Of a stretch of 8,471 nt of DNA, positions 1 to 6,608 are shown in pieces. The stretch lies in assembly GCA_035630195.1 (NCBI GenBank), contig DASQLD010000206.1, positions 1 through 8,471 on the forward strand, in the 5' to 3' direction. A model generated the notes under the pieces. That model searched no databases and had not been told where the DNA came from. It saw only the letters and a program-made list of their open reading frames with translations. The DNA comes from DASQDN01 sp035630195 (lineage in GTDB: Bacteria > Acidobacteriota > Terriglobia > Bryobacterales > Bryobacteraceae). The position numbers and the translations under genes are program-made. The stretch's first letter is position 1, and each line of letters opens with the position of its first letter.

Positions 1-109
1 GAGGTGATGATCGGAGAGCAGGCGAGGAACTGAACTTCGATGTTCGACGAGATTCGGGTCGTGCTGGTGAACTTCGACACGCCGCGAGGTGATATCGTCC
101 GCTGTGTCA

Positions 110-146
110 CGGCAGTGTGATCACCGATATCCTGACATCACTGCCG
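110..146. repeat. 8-bp inverted repeat, terminator-like hairpin
   Basis: CGGCAGTG at 110-117 is perfectly complementary to CACTGCCG at 139-146, with a 21-nt loop. It spans the stop of a short open frame (TGA 118-120) that enters from the left. No strong T-run follows on the plus strand. It could end transcription coming from outside the window. The role is inferred from position only. Confidence 0.35.
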
Positions 147-211
147 GAGTAGTACTTTCCACCACAACCACCCAATGAAAAAGCCGCCAGCGTCTGATAG
201 ACTGCATGCGG

Positions 212-252
212 CTCGGAAGGATCGCACCTCCGAGGCCAACCCAACTCGGAGG
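212..252 (+). promoter_or_regulatory. Alternative leader hairpins that can mask the Shine-Dalgarno site
   Basis: CCTCCGAG (227-234) pairs perfectly over 8 bp with CTCGGAGG (245-252), across a 10-nt loop. The second arm contains the Shine-Dalgarno GGAGGA of the following gene, so the fold would block ribosome binding. The first arm can instead pair with CTCGGA at 212-217 (6 bp, 11-nt loop), which would free the site. This anti-SD / anti-anti-SD layout is typical of translational switches such as riboswitches or protein-bound leaders. The complementarity is seen directly; regulation is inferred. Confidence 0.5.
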
Positions 253-259
253 AAACCGG

Positions 260-1723
260 ATGAAGGAAGTAGTCATGTGCCTCGTGTTTGCGGGCATGAT
301 GGCGGGCACGCCGATAGAAGGCGGGGGACGCACAGACTTTGTAACCCCGATCAACTCCACATGCTACATAGTCAAAGCTGGCGCCCCGGTCTACGAGGGA
401 GGCGCGGCTGACCCGCTATGCCGCAACTATCACCCTGACTTAGGGATCGCCGATGGAAGTACTGCCATCAGTACCTACGCCGATTTGTTTTGGACTGAAG
501 CAGTGGACGAGGGAGAACTCATCTTCACCGGCAGTCTTAGCTACGAACTCTACTACTCTATGTATGGCAGGCTGAAGTCGTACACCACAGAAGATGGTGG
601 AGCGTACTTTCAGACAAGGGCTCGTGTGGGGTTCACTGAATCGTATCCGATACGAGCCACCCTGCCGGGATCGGGCTATGGGAGATTCCTGGGCTTCAAC
701 GAGCCGCCGCCGAGTATCGGCCAATTGCTAGTGCCTAAAGTCGTTGTCGATTTCCCCGTGTTCCGTTTGGGCGAGGAAGCTGTCATCGCTGTCATAAATG
801 TGGATCTTCCTCCCAGCTACCTTGATGAGAACTGGTGGGGAATCTACAACGGCGGAGGTTACCTTTTGCGTTGGTACTCCGCAGATGCGCCTGCATCGAT
901 TCCAGAGCCATCAACCTACATGATGCTTGGCACCGGTTTACTCGGGCTGTGGTGGCGGAAGCGCCGGCGGTCCCGTAGCGATAGGCCCACATGCGCAAGA
1001 TCGGTCAAGCATCTGTTGTTACTCACTTCGCTTGGAGGAGCATTATCGGGCGCGCCGACCAGTGGGACAGCCTTTAGTGATGAGCCGCTCGGCCCGACGC
1101 TTTCCTGCTACATCGCAGCTTTCAACGCCGGGAGCCAATCGACAGCGTACGAAGGCGGCGCCGCAGATCCTTTATGCCGAAACTTCCATCCGAATCTTGG
1201 AATTGAAAGCCTGGAAACTACGGTCGATAGCGTCAATTCCGCCTTCGGTTGGGATGGAGACGATGCCGGAGATATCAATGGATTCCTCGGATCGACCGCC
1301 GAATTCTTGCTAAGTACGCCACTTCCGACTTGGGAGGATACGGCAACCGGCATCCTCTACGAAACAAGACTGCGGACGAGTGCCATCAATAGATTGATCC
1401 CGATTATCGCGAACATTCCCGGAACTGGATTCGGTCAGTTTTTCTCGTCGGGAGTAGTGTTTTCCGACTCACCGATAGGGGCCGTTCCTGCTTTCTTAAG
1501 TCACGAATTCCCAATGTTTGAACTCGGCAAACCTTCCACTGTCGCATTCCTTAAGTTGCGTGTGAACGATGGCGGCTATCTATCGCATTCCTTCGTGTCA
1601 ATTAGTGGGTCCGCACAGTCGGAACAATTAAAACTCACGCGCATTCCAAGCGAGGTTCCAGAACCATCCACCGCGTTTCTAGTTCTACCCGCACTTGCTG
1701 CTGCACTTGCATTCCGCAGATGA
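260..1723 (+). CDS. Double-unit PEP-CTERM sorting domain protein
   Basis: A 487-residue secreted protein of two tandem paralogous units. The ATG at 260 is preferred over the one at 206 because GGAGGA (248-253) lies 6 nt upstream and the product then begins with a short hydrophobic export-like segment. Each unit has a cysteine (C35, C283), then the near-identical block YEGGAADPLCRN followed by [YF]HP[DN]LGI (from residues 45 and 297), then similar IxAxxPGxGxG and FPxFxLG stretches. Each ends in PEPST (215-219 and 467-471), a hydrophobic helix and basic residues, the tripartite signal that exosortase recognises for cell-envelope sorting. The first signal is therefore internal. It is followed by a second signal-peptide-like stretch (VKHLLLLTSLGGALSG, 249-264), so the protein looks like two adjacent genes fused in frame. 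Ligand and function are unknown. No exosortase gene is in the window. Confidence 0.85.
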   Translation: MKEVVMCLVFAGMMAGTPIEGGGRTDFVTPINSTCYIVKAGAPVYEGGAADPLCRNYHPDLGIADGSTAISTYADLFWTEAVDEGELIFTGSLSYELYYSMYGRLKSYTTEDGGAYFQTRARVGFTESYPIRATLPGSGYGRFLGFNEPPPSIGQLLVPKVVVDFPVFRLGEEAVIAVINVDLPPSYLDENWWGIYNGGGYLLRWYSADAPASIPEPSTYMMLGTGLLGLWWRKRRRSRSDRPTCARSVKHLLLLTSLGGALSGAPTSGTAFSDEPLGPTLSCYIAAFNAGSQSTAYEGGAADPLCRNFHPNLGIESLETTVDSVNSAFGWDGDDAGDINGFLGSTAEFLLSTPLPTWEDTATGILYETRLRTSAINRLIPIIANIPGTGFGQFFSSGVVFSDSPIGAVPAFLSHEFPMFELGKPSTVAFLKLRVNDGGYLSHSFVSISGSAQSEQLKLTRIPSEVPEPSTAFLVLPALAAALAFRR

Positions 1724-1751
1724 GCGCCGCCTGCATGACCAAGGAGAGAGT

Positions 1752-1780
1752 ATTTGCCGGATTCGTGAAAGCCGGCAAAT
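1752..1780. terminator. Hairpin between convergent genes
   Basis: ATTTGCCGG (1752-1760) and CCGGCAAAT (1772-1780) form a perfect 9-bp stem with an 11-nt loop. The hairpin sits between the stop codon of the plus-strand PEP-CTERM gene and that of the minus-strand gene ending at 1785, the expected place for a bidirectional terminator. There is no clear T-tract on either side, so termination may be weak or Rho-assisted. Confidence 0.55.
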
Positions 1781-1784
1781 GTCG

Positions 1785-2279
1785 CTAGAAGCCTGACAAC
1801 AAGTGCACGGCCATTGGAACGACTCGCTCTCCAATCATGGGTCGCTGGCTGAACAGATACCCGCGTGGCCCATTCCACTCCTTGCGCCGGCGCTCGATCC
1901 ACTTCTTCAGCCGTGCTCCATCTACGCGATGGATCTTGCCGGCAACGATCACCTCGAATTTCGTCTCAGTAGTGGGAATCGGGAAACCGCAGTTAGGCTG
2001 GCCGACAACATGTGCCAAGTAGAGGTGCGCGGCATCATAAGAGCTATTTGCATTCAGTTCGAGACTGTACCGCTTGCCCTCACGATCGGTGACCGTCACC
2101 GTACACCATTTTCCCACCCAGATATCATAGCGAATAAAAGGCCAATATGTGATTAAGCAGCAGATTCCTACGCCGATCATTAGGAGGAGGCAAACAACGA
2201 AACGGCAGGAAGAGAGTGAAGACCCGGCCTGCCGTTTGGTGGAGGGAACAAACTTGCGCGCTATGAGGATGGCTCGCAA
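1785..2279 (-). CDS. Hypothetical membrane-anchored protein
   Basis: A 164-residue protein. The basic N-terminus is followed by one strong transmembrane segment (about residues 27-48, FVVCLLLMIGVGICCLITYW). A soluble part follows, with the pattern VTVTDREGKRYSLE, then a YDAAHLYLAHV segment, then FEVIVAGKIHRVDGARLKKWIERRR. I recognise this soluble layout as one recurring in acidobacterial hypothetical proteins, but no function is established. A membrane-anchored adaptor topology is inferred. The start is a TTG at 2279. No ATG occurs in frame upstream before a stop, the only in-frame ATG downstream (residue 34) would cut the membrane segment, and the Shine-Dalgarno is weak. The gene converges on the PEP-CTERM gene with 61 bp between their stop codons. 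Confidence 0.7.
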   Translation of the reverse strand: MRAILIARKFVPSTKRQAGSSLSSCRFVVCLLLMIGVGICCLITYWPFIRYDIWVGKWCTVTVTDREGKRYSLELNANSSYDAAHLYLAHVVGQPNCGFPIPTTETKFEVIVAGKIHRVDGARLKKWIERRRKEWNGPRGYLFSQRPMIGERVVPMAVHLLSGF

Positions 2280-2974
2280 TTCTGACGTTCTGGTAGTGCA
2301 GTGAAGCGCTGAAAGTTCTCGCCTTTATTCGTCACGATGGGCTTATCGGCACACATTTGGGTTGCTTGATCAGAGAAACCGGCGCCCGGTGTTGAATAGC
2401 ACGGCATGGTTAGATACTTTGGCCATCGCGAACCCTGCCGAAACCTCTATCGCAGCCGCACTGTCGAGGAAATCCGATCGGTGACGGCAACTACACCGGC
2501 TGTGCCTTTGGTGACCGCCACGTGGCTCCGTTCACTCGGCCGTGCGACTGCCCGGTGTGCAAAGGCTCCGGAGTTCGAGCGGTTACGATTCGAACTGAGA
2601 ACTTTCACGCCAGTCCAACACTATCGAATCAAATAAAGCAACGAATGGGTGATACCAAACGCTGCGGTCACCGGTTCTGCTGGTGCTTGTTCTTCAGAAC
2701 TTGAAACCTCTTAAGGGCTCCGCAAAGCACCAGCCGGCCGGTTTGACTTCGAAACGTCCATTCGCGTCCTTTTGAGCATGCTACCAAAGGCGGTCGCGCG
2801 ACAATGCACACCGCCTATTTTTTCGAATGCTGATGGTAATGCTTGGACTTATCTTTCTGCTGATTGGACTCTGATTGGCGTGTATACAACCAATCCGTCA
2901 GACGGTGGTTCCCGCCGCGCGGACAAACGCGAACGCGACTGGTACCGTTCCTAATTTCTGTTTGTTGCATGAAA
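2280..2974. other. Intergenic stretch without a supportable gene
   Basis: About 700 bp with only short open frames in all directions, none with both a good ribosome binding site and protein-like composition. Traces of former coding sequence may remain. One is a plus-frame piece with CDCPVCKGSG (about 2540-2571), resembling half of a zinc-binding knuckle. Another is a very hydrophobic run starting at an ATG near 2828 that stops after 15 codons. I read the stretch as decayed accessory DNA. It also contains a long imperfect inverted repeat, listed separately. Confidence 0.5.
2670..2742. repeat. Long imperfect inverted repeat
   Basis: GCTGGTGCTT (2679-2688) is perfectly complementary to AAGCACCAGC (2725-2734). 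After a small internal loop the pairing resumes with ACCGG (2670-2674) against CCGGT (2738-2742), giving 15 pairs in two blocks around a 36-nt loop. The loop itself holds a small hairpin (GTTCT/AGAAC, 2689-2700). No gene flanks it closely, so it may be a leftover of a mobile element or an RNA structure. Confidence 0.4.
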
Positions 2975-3334
2975 CTACGCGCCCAAACCGTCCCTTGAGG
3001 TCTCGCTAGTTGGTGATTCCTTCTTAAATTTAGCCTGGCGTTCTCTTAATAGCCTCACCCACTGGTTGAAGACTACTTGTTTCTGGTCCTCGTTTTTAGC
3101 AATGCGCCGCGCCAGGTCATTAAGGACGACTTCGGCGGCGTTGACTGCTTCTAAGCGAGCGAATGCGTCCGATAACACCATCTCATTCGAGAGCTCGACG
3201 CCAACAAGCTGCGATCTTATCAAGTCGCGTTTGGAAATCCATTCGCGGTACTCGCGATAGAGCACATCTGTCTCGTGTGTCATTTCCGAAAGGTATCGTT
3301 TCGTATCCGAATGTTCGCGGGACGAGATCGGCAT
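2975..3334 (-). CDS. Hypothetical small coiled-coil-like protein
   Basis: A 119-residue, highly charged, mostly helical protein rich in E, K, R and L, with no cysteine, signal peptide or membrane segment. Residues about 20-105 have the spacing of hydrophobic and charged residues expected of a helical bundle or coiled coil. I do not recognise the family. The ATG at 3334 has AGGA about 10 nt upstream. An internal ATG at residue 18 (3283) is an alternative. It is third in a minus-strand series of small genes sharing direction, 60 bp after the preceding stop, and ends in TAG. Function unknown; the coding call rests on composition and context. Confidence 0.6.
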   Translation of the reverse strand: MPISSREHSDTKRYLSEMTHETDVLYREYREWISKRDLIRSQLVGVELSNEMVLSDAFARLEAVNAAEVVLNDLARRIAKNEDQKQVVFNQWVRLLRERQAKFKKESPTSETSRDGLGA

Positions 3335-3394
3335 AAACTGCCGATCCTATCGTGCCGGCGTGATTGACGAGCACAAGAGGTACCTATTCCGCCG

Positions 3395-3703
3395 CTATCC
3401 CATGATCCGATCCCAAGTTGTCATCTTCGCGTCGTTCGCGTGCTGACGTGTCTCGGCGATCGTAGAAAGACCATAGGCCATCACAGTACCCTGAATACAT
3501 CCGATTAGACGCAAGGCTTCCTGGAAGCCGCCGATCTGGCTCAATAGCGGAGTGATCTTTTCTTGCAGGACCCACAGACAGTGCGCGAGAACATCTTCAC
3601 GAGGCAGGACTTGTGTTACGTCCACGATCTTTGGCTGAACGCCTTCGTTGACCAAGATTTGATGGTAGGTAGAAATGAGTTGGGCGAGATTTTCTTTTGT
3701 CAC
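3395..3703 (-). CDS. Hypothetical small helical protein
   Basis: A 102-residue soluble protein. An N-terminal helix (MTKENLAQLISTYHQILVNEG) is followed by a proline-containing linker, and then by AHCLWVLQEKITPLL and GGFQEALRLIGCIQGTVMAYGLSTIAE. The LxHxxWxxxE ... ALRxxGxxQGxxxxxGLxxIxE arrangement resembles small proteins I associate with phage-like and genomic-island regions of environmental bacteria, though none has a firm function I can name. Start is a GTG at 3703. No ATG lies in frame upstream before the stop at 3806-3808, and no clear Shine-Dalgarno is visible, so translation may depend on the upstream gene. It lies between two other small minus-strand genes. Confidence 0.65.
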   Translation of the reverse strand: MTKENLAQLISTYHQILVNEGVQPKIVDVTQVLPREDVLAHCLWVLQEKITPLLSQIGGFQEALRLIGCIQGTVMAYGLSTIAETRQHANDAKMTTWDRIMG

Positions 3704-3794
3704 GGCCAGTACACTATTATAAGTCTCAGGCGGGTTCGTCCTGGGAATCCGCTTGCGACCAGCCGAGGGGAGGAGACCCTTAAATAGTACGCAT

Positions 3795-4043
3795 CTAGCG
3801 AGTTGCTAAATTTAGATTGCGGCCGTGATCCGCGAGCCAATGCGCATCGATTTTTAGGCGTAACTGCGAGCGGGCGTCGCTAAGTGCCGTAACTCTAAGG
3901 TTTGCTTGGTGCATTGCTAGGAGATTTTGTTGCACAAACGCCGCATCGTAAACGTCGCGCTCAGCTTGCAAGTGCTGCCTCATGATCAGGAGTAGTTCTT
4001 CCTCGTGTTCCCTACACGTCGTGCAGTCAATATTCACCCGCAT
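3795..4043 (-). CDS. Small CxxC protein, hypothetical
   Basis: An 82-residue protein beginning MRVNIDCTTC, with a CxxC pair at residues 7 and 10 followed by a long charged helix (about 12-70) and an ARxxLxxxIxAH pattern near the end. This plan, an N-terminal CxxC with a coiled-coil body, resembles many small uncharacterised acidobacterial proteins. A single CxxC could make a metal site only as a dimer. The ATG at 4043 lies just downstream of a good sigma70-like promoter (4060-4088), leaving a leader of only about 10 nt without a Shine-Dalgarno. It is first in the three-gene minus-strand series. Function unknown. Confidence 0.65.
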   Translation of the reverse strand: MRVNIDCTTCREHEEELLLIMRQHLQAERDVYDAAFVQQNLLAMHQANLRVTALSDARSQLRLKIDAHWLADHGRNLNLATR

Positions 4044-4059
4044 TTGCTACAGAAGATTT

Positions 4060-4088
4060 ATGGTACGAGTTTGGTATTTACCTGTCAA
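4060..4088 (-). promoter_or_regulatory. Sigma70-type promoter of the small-gene series
   Basis: Read on the minus strand, TTGACA (4083-4088, perfect -35) is followed by exactly 17 nt and TACCAT (4060-4065, 4 of 6 matches to TATAAT). Transcription would start near 4053, directly upstream of the ATG at 4043. Position and spacing fit a vegetative promoter for the genes at 4043, 3703 and 3334. Confidence 0.65.
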
Positions 4089-4140
4089 TCGAATCGGTAC
4101 TTTAATGGGCTTGTCTTCCCGTTTCGGCATGGGCAATTGA

Positions 4141-4170
4141 AATCACCCCATTCGCGGGGGTTGTTTTTTT
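4141..4170 (+). terminator. Rho-independent terminator
   Basis: ACCCC (4145-4149) pairs with GGGGT (4157-4161), extended after one mismatch by AAT-side pairs. GTTTTTTT (4163-4170) follows on the plus strand. The T-run points to plus-strand termination. No plus-strand gene lies just upstream, so the hairpin may also act in the other orientation, ending the minus-strand transcript of the gene that stops at 4288, 118 bp away. Confidence 0.6.
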
Positions 4171-4287
4171 GAGAATCCCTAAAGAACCGTGGATAATTTC
4201 GACTCGAATATCACCGTTACATTGAGTTGATACGCAGATAATTGTATTGCCAATTAGCGATTGTCGCCATCGTCATTATCCATCTAA

Positions 4288-4839
4288 TCATTGCCAAGTG
4301 CGCCTCGCTCGCACCATCTCGTAAATCCCGGCTGCATAAGTCTGAGCATCGCGTTCAAGTTCACTGAAGAAAGCACCCTTGGGTTCTTTCTCACAGCCGT
4401 GAAATCGGACCTGAAAGACATGCCTGAGTTCGTGCGCGACCGTCGATGCGGCATTATGCAAGTCGGCGCAGACATGAACGGCCCCGCTTGATAACACGTT
4501 GGTCCACGAGATGAATCCGCGAAGTCCTTTTTTGTCAGAGAAGTAGTTGAGATCCCCGCCGAGAAATCGCTCCCGGGCTCCAGGCTGGTCTTTCGCCAAA
4601 TCCTGGAACCACTCAATGTGGAGTGGCAGATCGGATAGCCCCAGGTCATTCAGGCAATGAGTAAGGGTGTCGATCGCCTCTTGGTACGTCGCCGGATGCA
4701 TGGTGCAGTCGTCAATGGAGGAATGACCTACGCCGAGAAAGTGTGCAATATGACCAACTCGAATGTTGCGGTGATAGGAAAGGACCGCGACCGCTCGATT
4801 GCGATACTTTAGCGGTTCGGTACAAACGACCCGAGCCAA
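4288..4839 (-). CDS. HTH remnant fused to a HELRH metalloprotease-like domain
   Basis: A 183-residue frame with two parts. Residues about 8-44 (KYRNRAVAVLSYHR, then IAHFLGVGHSSID) match the first half of the helix-turn-helix found at the start of IS630-type transposases. Residues 47-183 look like a small zincin: a mixed N-terminal part, then STVAHELRHVFQ with H136, E137 and H140 as the HExxH zinc/catalytic set, then SELERDAQTYA, where E162 or D164 could be the third ligand. Similar short HExxH proteins occur in accessory DNA. The substrate is unknown and IrrE/ImmA kinship is not shown. The TTG start at 4839 has AGGA about 10 nt upstream. An ATG at 4701 would give the protease part alone (137 residues). 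An in-frame TAG at 4843-4845 separates it from the fragment upstream. Ends in TGA. Confidence 0.6.
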   Translation of the reverse strand: MARVVCTEPLKYRNRAVAVLSYHRNIRVGHIAHFLGVGHSSIDDCTMHPATYQEAIDTLTHCLNDLGLSDLPLHIEWFQDLAKDQPGARERFLGGDLNYFSDKKGLRGFISWTNVLSSGAVHVCADLHNAASTVAHELRHVFQVRFHGCEKEPKGAFFSELERDAQTYAAGIYEMVRARRTWQ

Positions 4840-4842
4840 CTG

Positions 4843-5090
4843 CTAAACGTCCTGTCGGCTGATTGCATTGCAATAACTCGTCGGGCTTCCTCGCTGCCGA
4901 ACCGTCCTTGCATCAATGAACATCCATTTCTGGTCGGCGTCTCTGGATTCACGAGGCCGCAACCCTTCGTGGAAGATGTCAAGAAGTTGATGAGCGTCGG
5001 GCCGTTTGCCAGAGGTGGGCCGCCCTTCCAGCCCCGCAGCACCGTTGTCAAACAACTGGTTTAACCAGCCATAAAAAATCTGGTAATTAT
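4843..5090 (-). pseudogene. IS630-type transposase HTH fragment
   Basis: The minus-strand frame reads WLNQLFDNGAAGLEGRPTSGKRP, the second half of an IS630-type helix-turn-helix plus its conserved GLxxRPxSGxxP linker (usually RWxxxGxxGLxxRPRSGRPP). The DDE catalytic domain is missing and the reading ends at TAG 4843-4845. Upstream of about 5090 the frame stays open but runs antisense to the IS1595-type transposase and its promoter, so the 5' limit given is a judgement. The next gene downstream carries the first half of such an HTH in the same frame, so the two halves lie in reversed order. This suggests rearranged or tandem remnants. Confidence 0.55.
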
Positions 5091-5094
5091 CCCC

Positions 5095-5123
5095 TTGACA
5101 CAGAAAGTGAATCTCCTTATGCT
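5095..5123 (+). promoter_or_regulatory. Sigma70-type promoter of the transposase
   Basis: TTGACA (5095-5100, perfect -35), 17 nt, then TATGCT (5118-5123, 4 of 6 matches to the -10). Transcription would begin near 5130, ahead of the AAGGAG ribosome binding site at 5151-5156. The left end of the element must lie at or left of this point. Confidence 0.7.
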
Positions 5124-5160
5124 TGGTTATGGGCAAACGACACGCAAGGGAAGGAGCCTG

Positions 5161-6180
5161 ATGGTTCTCCAGCGGGAGCTTGGAACCGAAGAACAGTGCC
5201 TTGCTTTCCTTGAGAATGTCCGTTGGCCTGAGGGTGTCCGTTGCGTGAAATGCGACGGCGATCGGATTTCCAAATTTTCTACCGTGGTTGGCACACGGAA
5301 CTACAAAAATCCCAAGACAGGCGAGATCGAAGAGCGCACGGTTCCGGCGCGTCACCTGTATCAGTGCCTCAACGCCGACTGTGCGCATCAGTTCACCGCG
5401 ACCGCTGGCACAATCTTTAACGACTCACACCTTCCGCTGCACAAGTGGATGCTGGCGACCGCTATCATGTGCAACGCAAAGAAAGGTGTGAGCGCGAAGG
5501 AACTACAGCGGGATCTACAGTGCAGTTACAAGACTGCGTGGTACCTATCTCACCGCATCCGTGAAGCAATGTCGGCTGGCAACATCTTCGGCGTGAAGAT
5601 GACGGGCACAATCGAAGTTGACGAGACATACATCGGGGGAGCCTACGACAATCGCCGTAAACGTGCCCGCTACGACAAACCGGCGATCATGGGATTCCGT
5701 GAGCGCGGCGGGGAAGTGCGCGCCTTTCATGTCTAGCGTGCCACGGGAATAATCGCAGCGAAGGCCGTCGAGGACAACATTTCGCTCAAGGCTGAATTGG
5801 TGTGTACCGATCAGAGCCCGATCTACGGTTCACTGACCAAAGAGGGATACACCCATCAAATAGTGAACCACTCCGCTAAAGAATGGGTTCGTGGCGATGT
5901 CCACACGAACGGAATCGAGAACTTTTGGAGCCTGTTCAAGCGTGGCGTGATAGGGTCGTTCCACAAGATCAGCGTTAAGCAATTGGATCGCTACCTTGCC
6001 GAGTTCATGTTCCGATTCAACAACCGCGAGTAGGAGGAGTTATTCGCAAAGACCGTACTATATATGGCGATAGTCAGCGGACTCCCGTACGAGAAACTTG
6101 TGGGGCCGAAGGAGACGCGGCTTGTAGCGCGCAAGCAAAAGCTTTCTACGCCGCCTACTTCGCCGGACGAGCCTTTTTAA
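5161..6180 (+). pseudogene. IS1595-family transposase with two in-frame TAG codons
   Basis: Reading through two TAG codons gives a 339-codon transposase with no frameshift. The ATG at 5161 is chosen for AAGGAG 4 nt upstream. An N-terminal zinc ribbon (CVKC at 28-31, later YQCLNADC) is followed by an HTH-like region and the ISXO2-type DDE domain. The first Asp is in EVDETYIGG (D154), the second in CTDQSPIYG (D217), and HTNGIENFWSLFKRG (248-262) carries the third catalytic residue. The first TAG (5734-5736, codon 192) falls between the two aspartates; the second (6031-6033, codon 291) follows FRFNNRE. The uninterrupted product therefore lacks most of the catalytic core and should be inactive unless the stops are suppressed. 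I could not identify terminal inverted repeats or a target-site duplication. The 3' end overlaps the minus-strand small gene by 26 bp. Confidence 0.8.
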
Positions 6181-6295
6181 CAGGAGTTTTGCGGGGTATC
6201 GGCTTGGTCGCGACTAGATTACGGATTACGTCTGTGAACTGTTCACGATCTACGCTTTTAGGCAGCTCTGCCTTATCCTTCTGACGTTCCCGCAT
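6155..6295 (-). CDS. 46-residue basic protein, hypothetical
   Basis: MRERQKDKAELPKSVDREQF, then TDVIRNLVATKPIPRK and a lysine/proline-rich tail, 46 residues ending in TAG. Short proteins with a (D/Q)FxxVxxNLxxTxPxPRK core and a basic tail recur in Acidobacteria in my recollection, without a known function. The ATG at 6295 has GAGGG about 11 nt upstream and lies 16 bp after the stop of the DUF3467 gene, on the same strand, so it is probably the last gene of that operon. Net charge is strongly positive; nucleic-acid or ribosome contact is only a guess. The last 26 bp overlap the transposase reading frame antisense. Confidence 0.5.
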   Translation of the reverse strand: MRERQKDKAELPKSVDREQFTDVIRNLVATKPIPRKTPVKKARPAK

Positions 6296-6311
6296 CTTGT
6301 TCAGTCCCTCT

Positions 6312-6608
6312 TTAGTCGGATTTTTCGCGGATAGGTCCGTGATCGCGCTCGTAATTCGAGAGCACTCGATCTAATGCCATATGGAGAGCCTTTGCATGCT
6401 CAAGAGACATCGAGATAGCCACCTTATCCTCAATACGCGGTGGTTCTCCAGGGTCCATAACAAGATGCCCGAACATGAAACGGATATCAAAGAAGCTGAC
6501 AGCGAAATTGGCATTGTTTACATAAACTGAATGAAAGTCAGCACTCTTCGTGCGACTAACAGTATTAGCGTCAATGGGCACTTTTAAATCATCGAGCTTG
6601 TCTGGCAT
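6312..6608 (-). CDS. DUF3467 domain protein
   Basis: A 98-residue protein. FHSVYVNNANFAVSFFDIRFMFGHLV (residues 25-50) followed by VAISMSLEHAKALHMALDRVLSNYE (63-87) is the DUF3467 layout: YxNxxxxxxxxxDxxxxFG, then RVxxSxxHAKxLxxxLxxxLxxYE. The domain is small, alpha/beta, cytoplasmic and of unknown function, common in Acidobacteria and other soil bacteria. The ATG at 6608 has GAAGG about 3 nt upstream and overlaps the 3' end of the antitoxin gene by 20 bp, so translation is probably coupled. Its position as third gene of a toxin-antitoxin transcript suggests a link to that module, not shown. Ends in TAA. Confidence 0.75.
   Translation of the reverse strand: MPDKLDDLKVPIDANTVSRTKSADFHSVYVNNANFAVSFFDIRFMFGHLVMDPGEPPRIEDKVAISMSLEHAKALHMALDRVLSNYERDHGPIREKSD

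Noticed and set aside
1..120. Open frame from ATG 40 to TGA 118 (about 26 residues) or the end of an upstream gene
   Set aside because: An in-frame TGA at 31-33 cuts it off from the left edge, it is very short, and no family can be recognised.
206..259. Earlier ATG at 206 as start of the PEP-CTERM protein
   Set aside because: No Shine-Dalgarno, and it would put 18 arginine/proline-rich residues before the export segment. The ATG at 260 has an ideal GGAGGA.
2406..2704. Two overlapping plus-strand frames with a CPVCKGSG knuckle
   Set aside because: Only one half of a zinc-binding site, no ribosome binding site and no protein-like continuity. Best read as decayed sequence or chance.
2772..2954. 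Plus-strand 60-codon frame from a TTG
   Set aside because: No family resemblance or start signal. A hydrophobic run in another frame hints at an old membrane protein but stops after 15 codons.
4843..5388. Full-length 181-codon minus-strand frame as one gene
   Set aside because: Its first half is antisense to the conserved zinc-ribbon part of the transposase and to its promoter. Only the part below about 5090 looks like real coding sequence.
4843..6033. Idea that the UAU tRNA suppresses the three TAG codons
   Set aside because: A UAU anticodon pairs with AUA, not UAG, and several genes here end plausibly at TAG, so genome-wide reassignment is unlikely.
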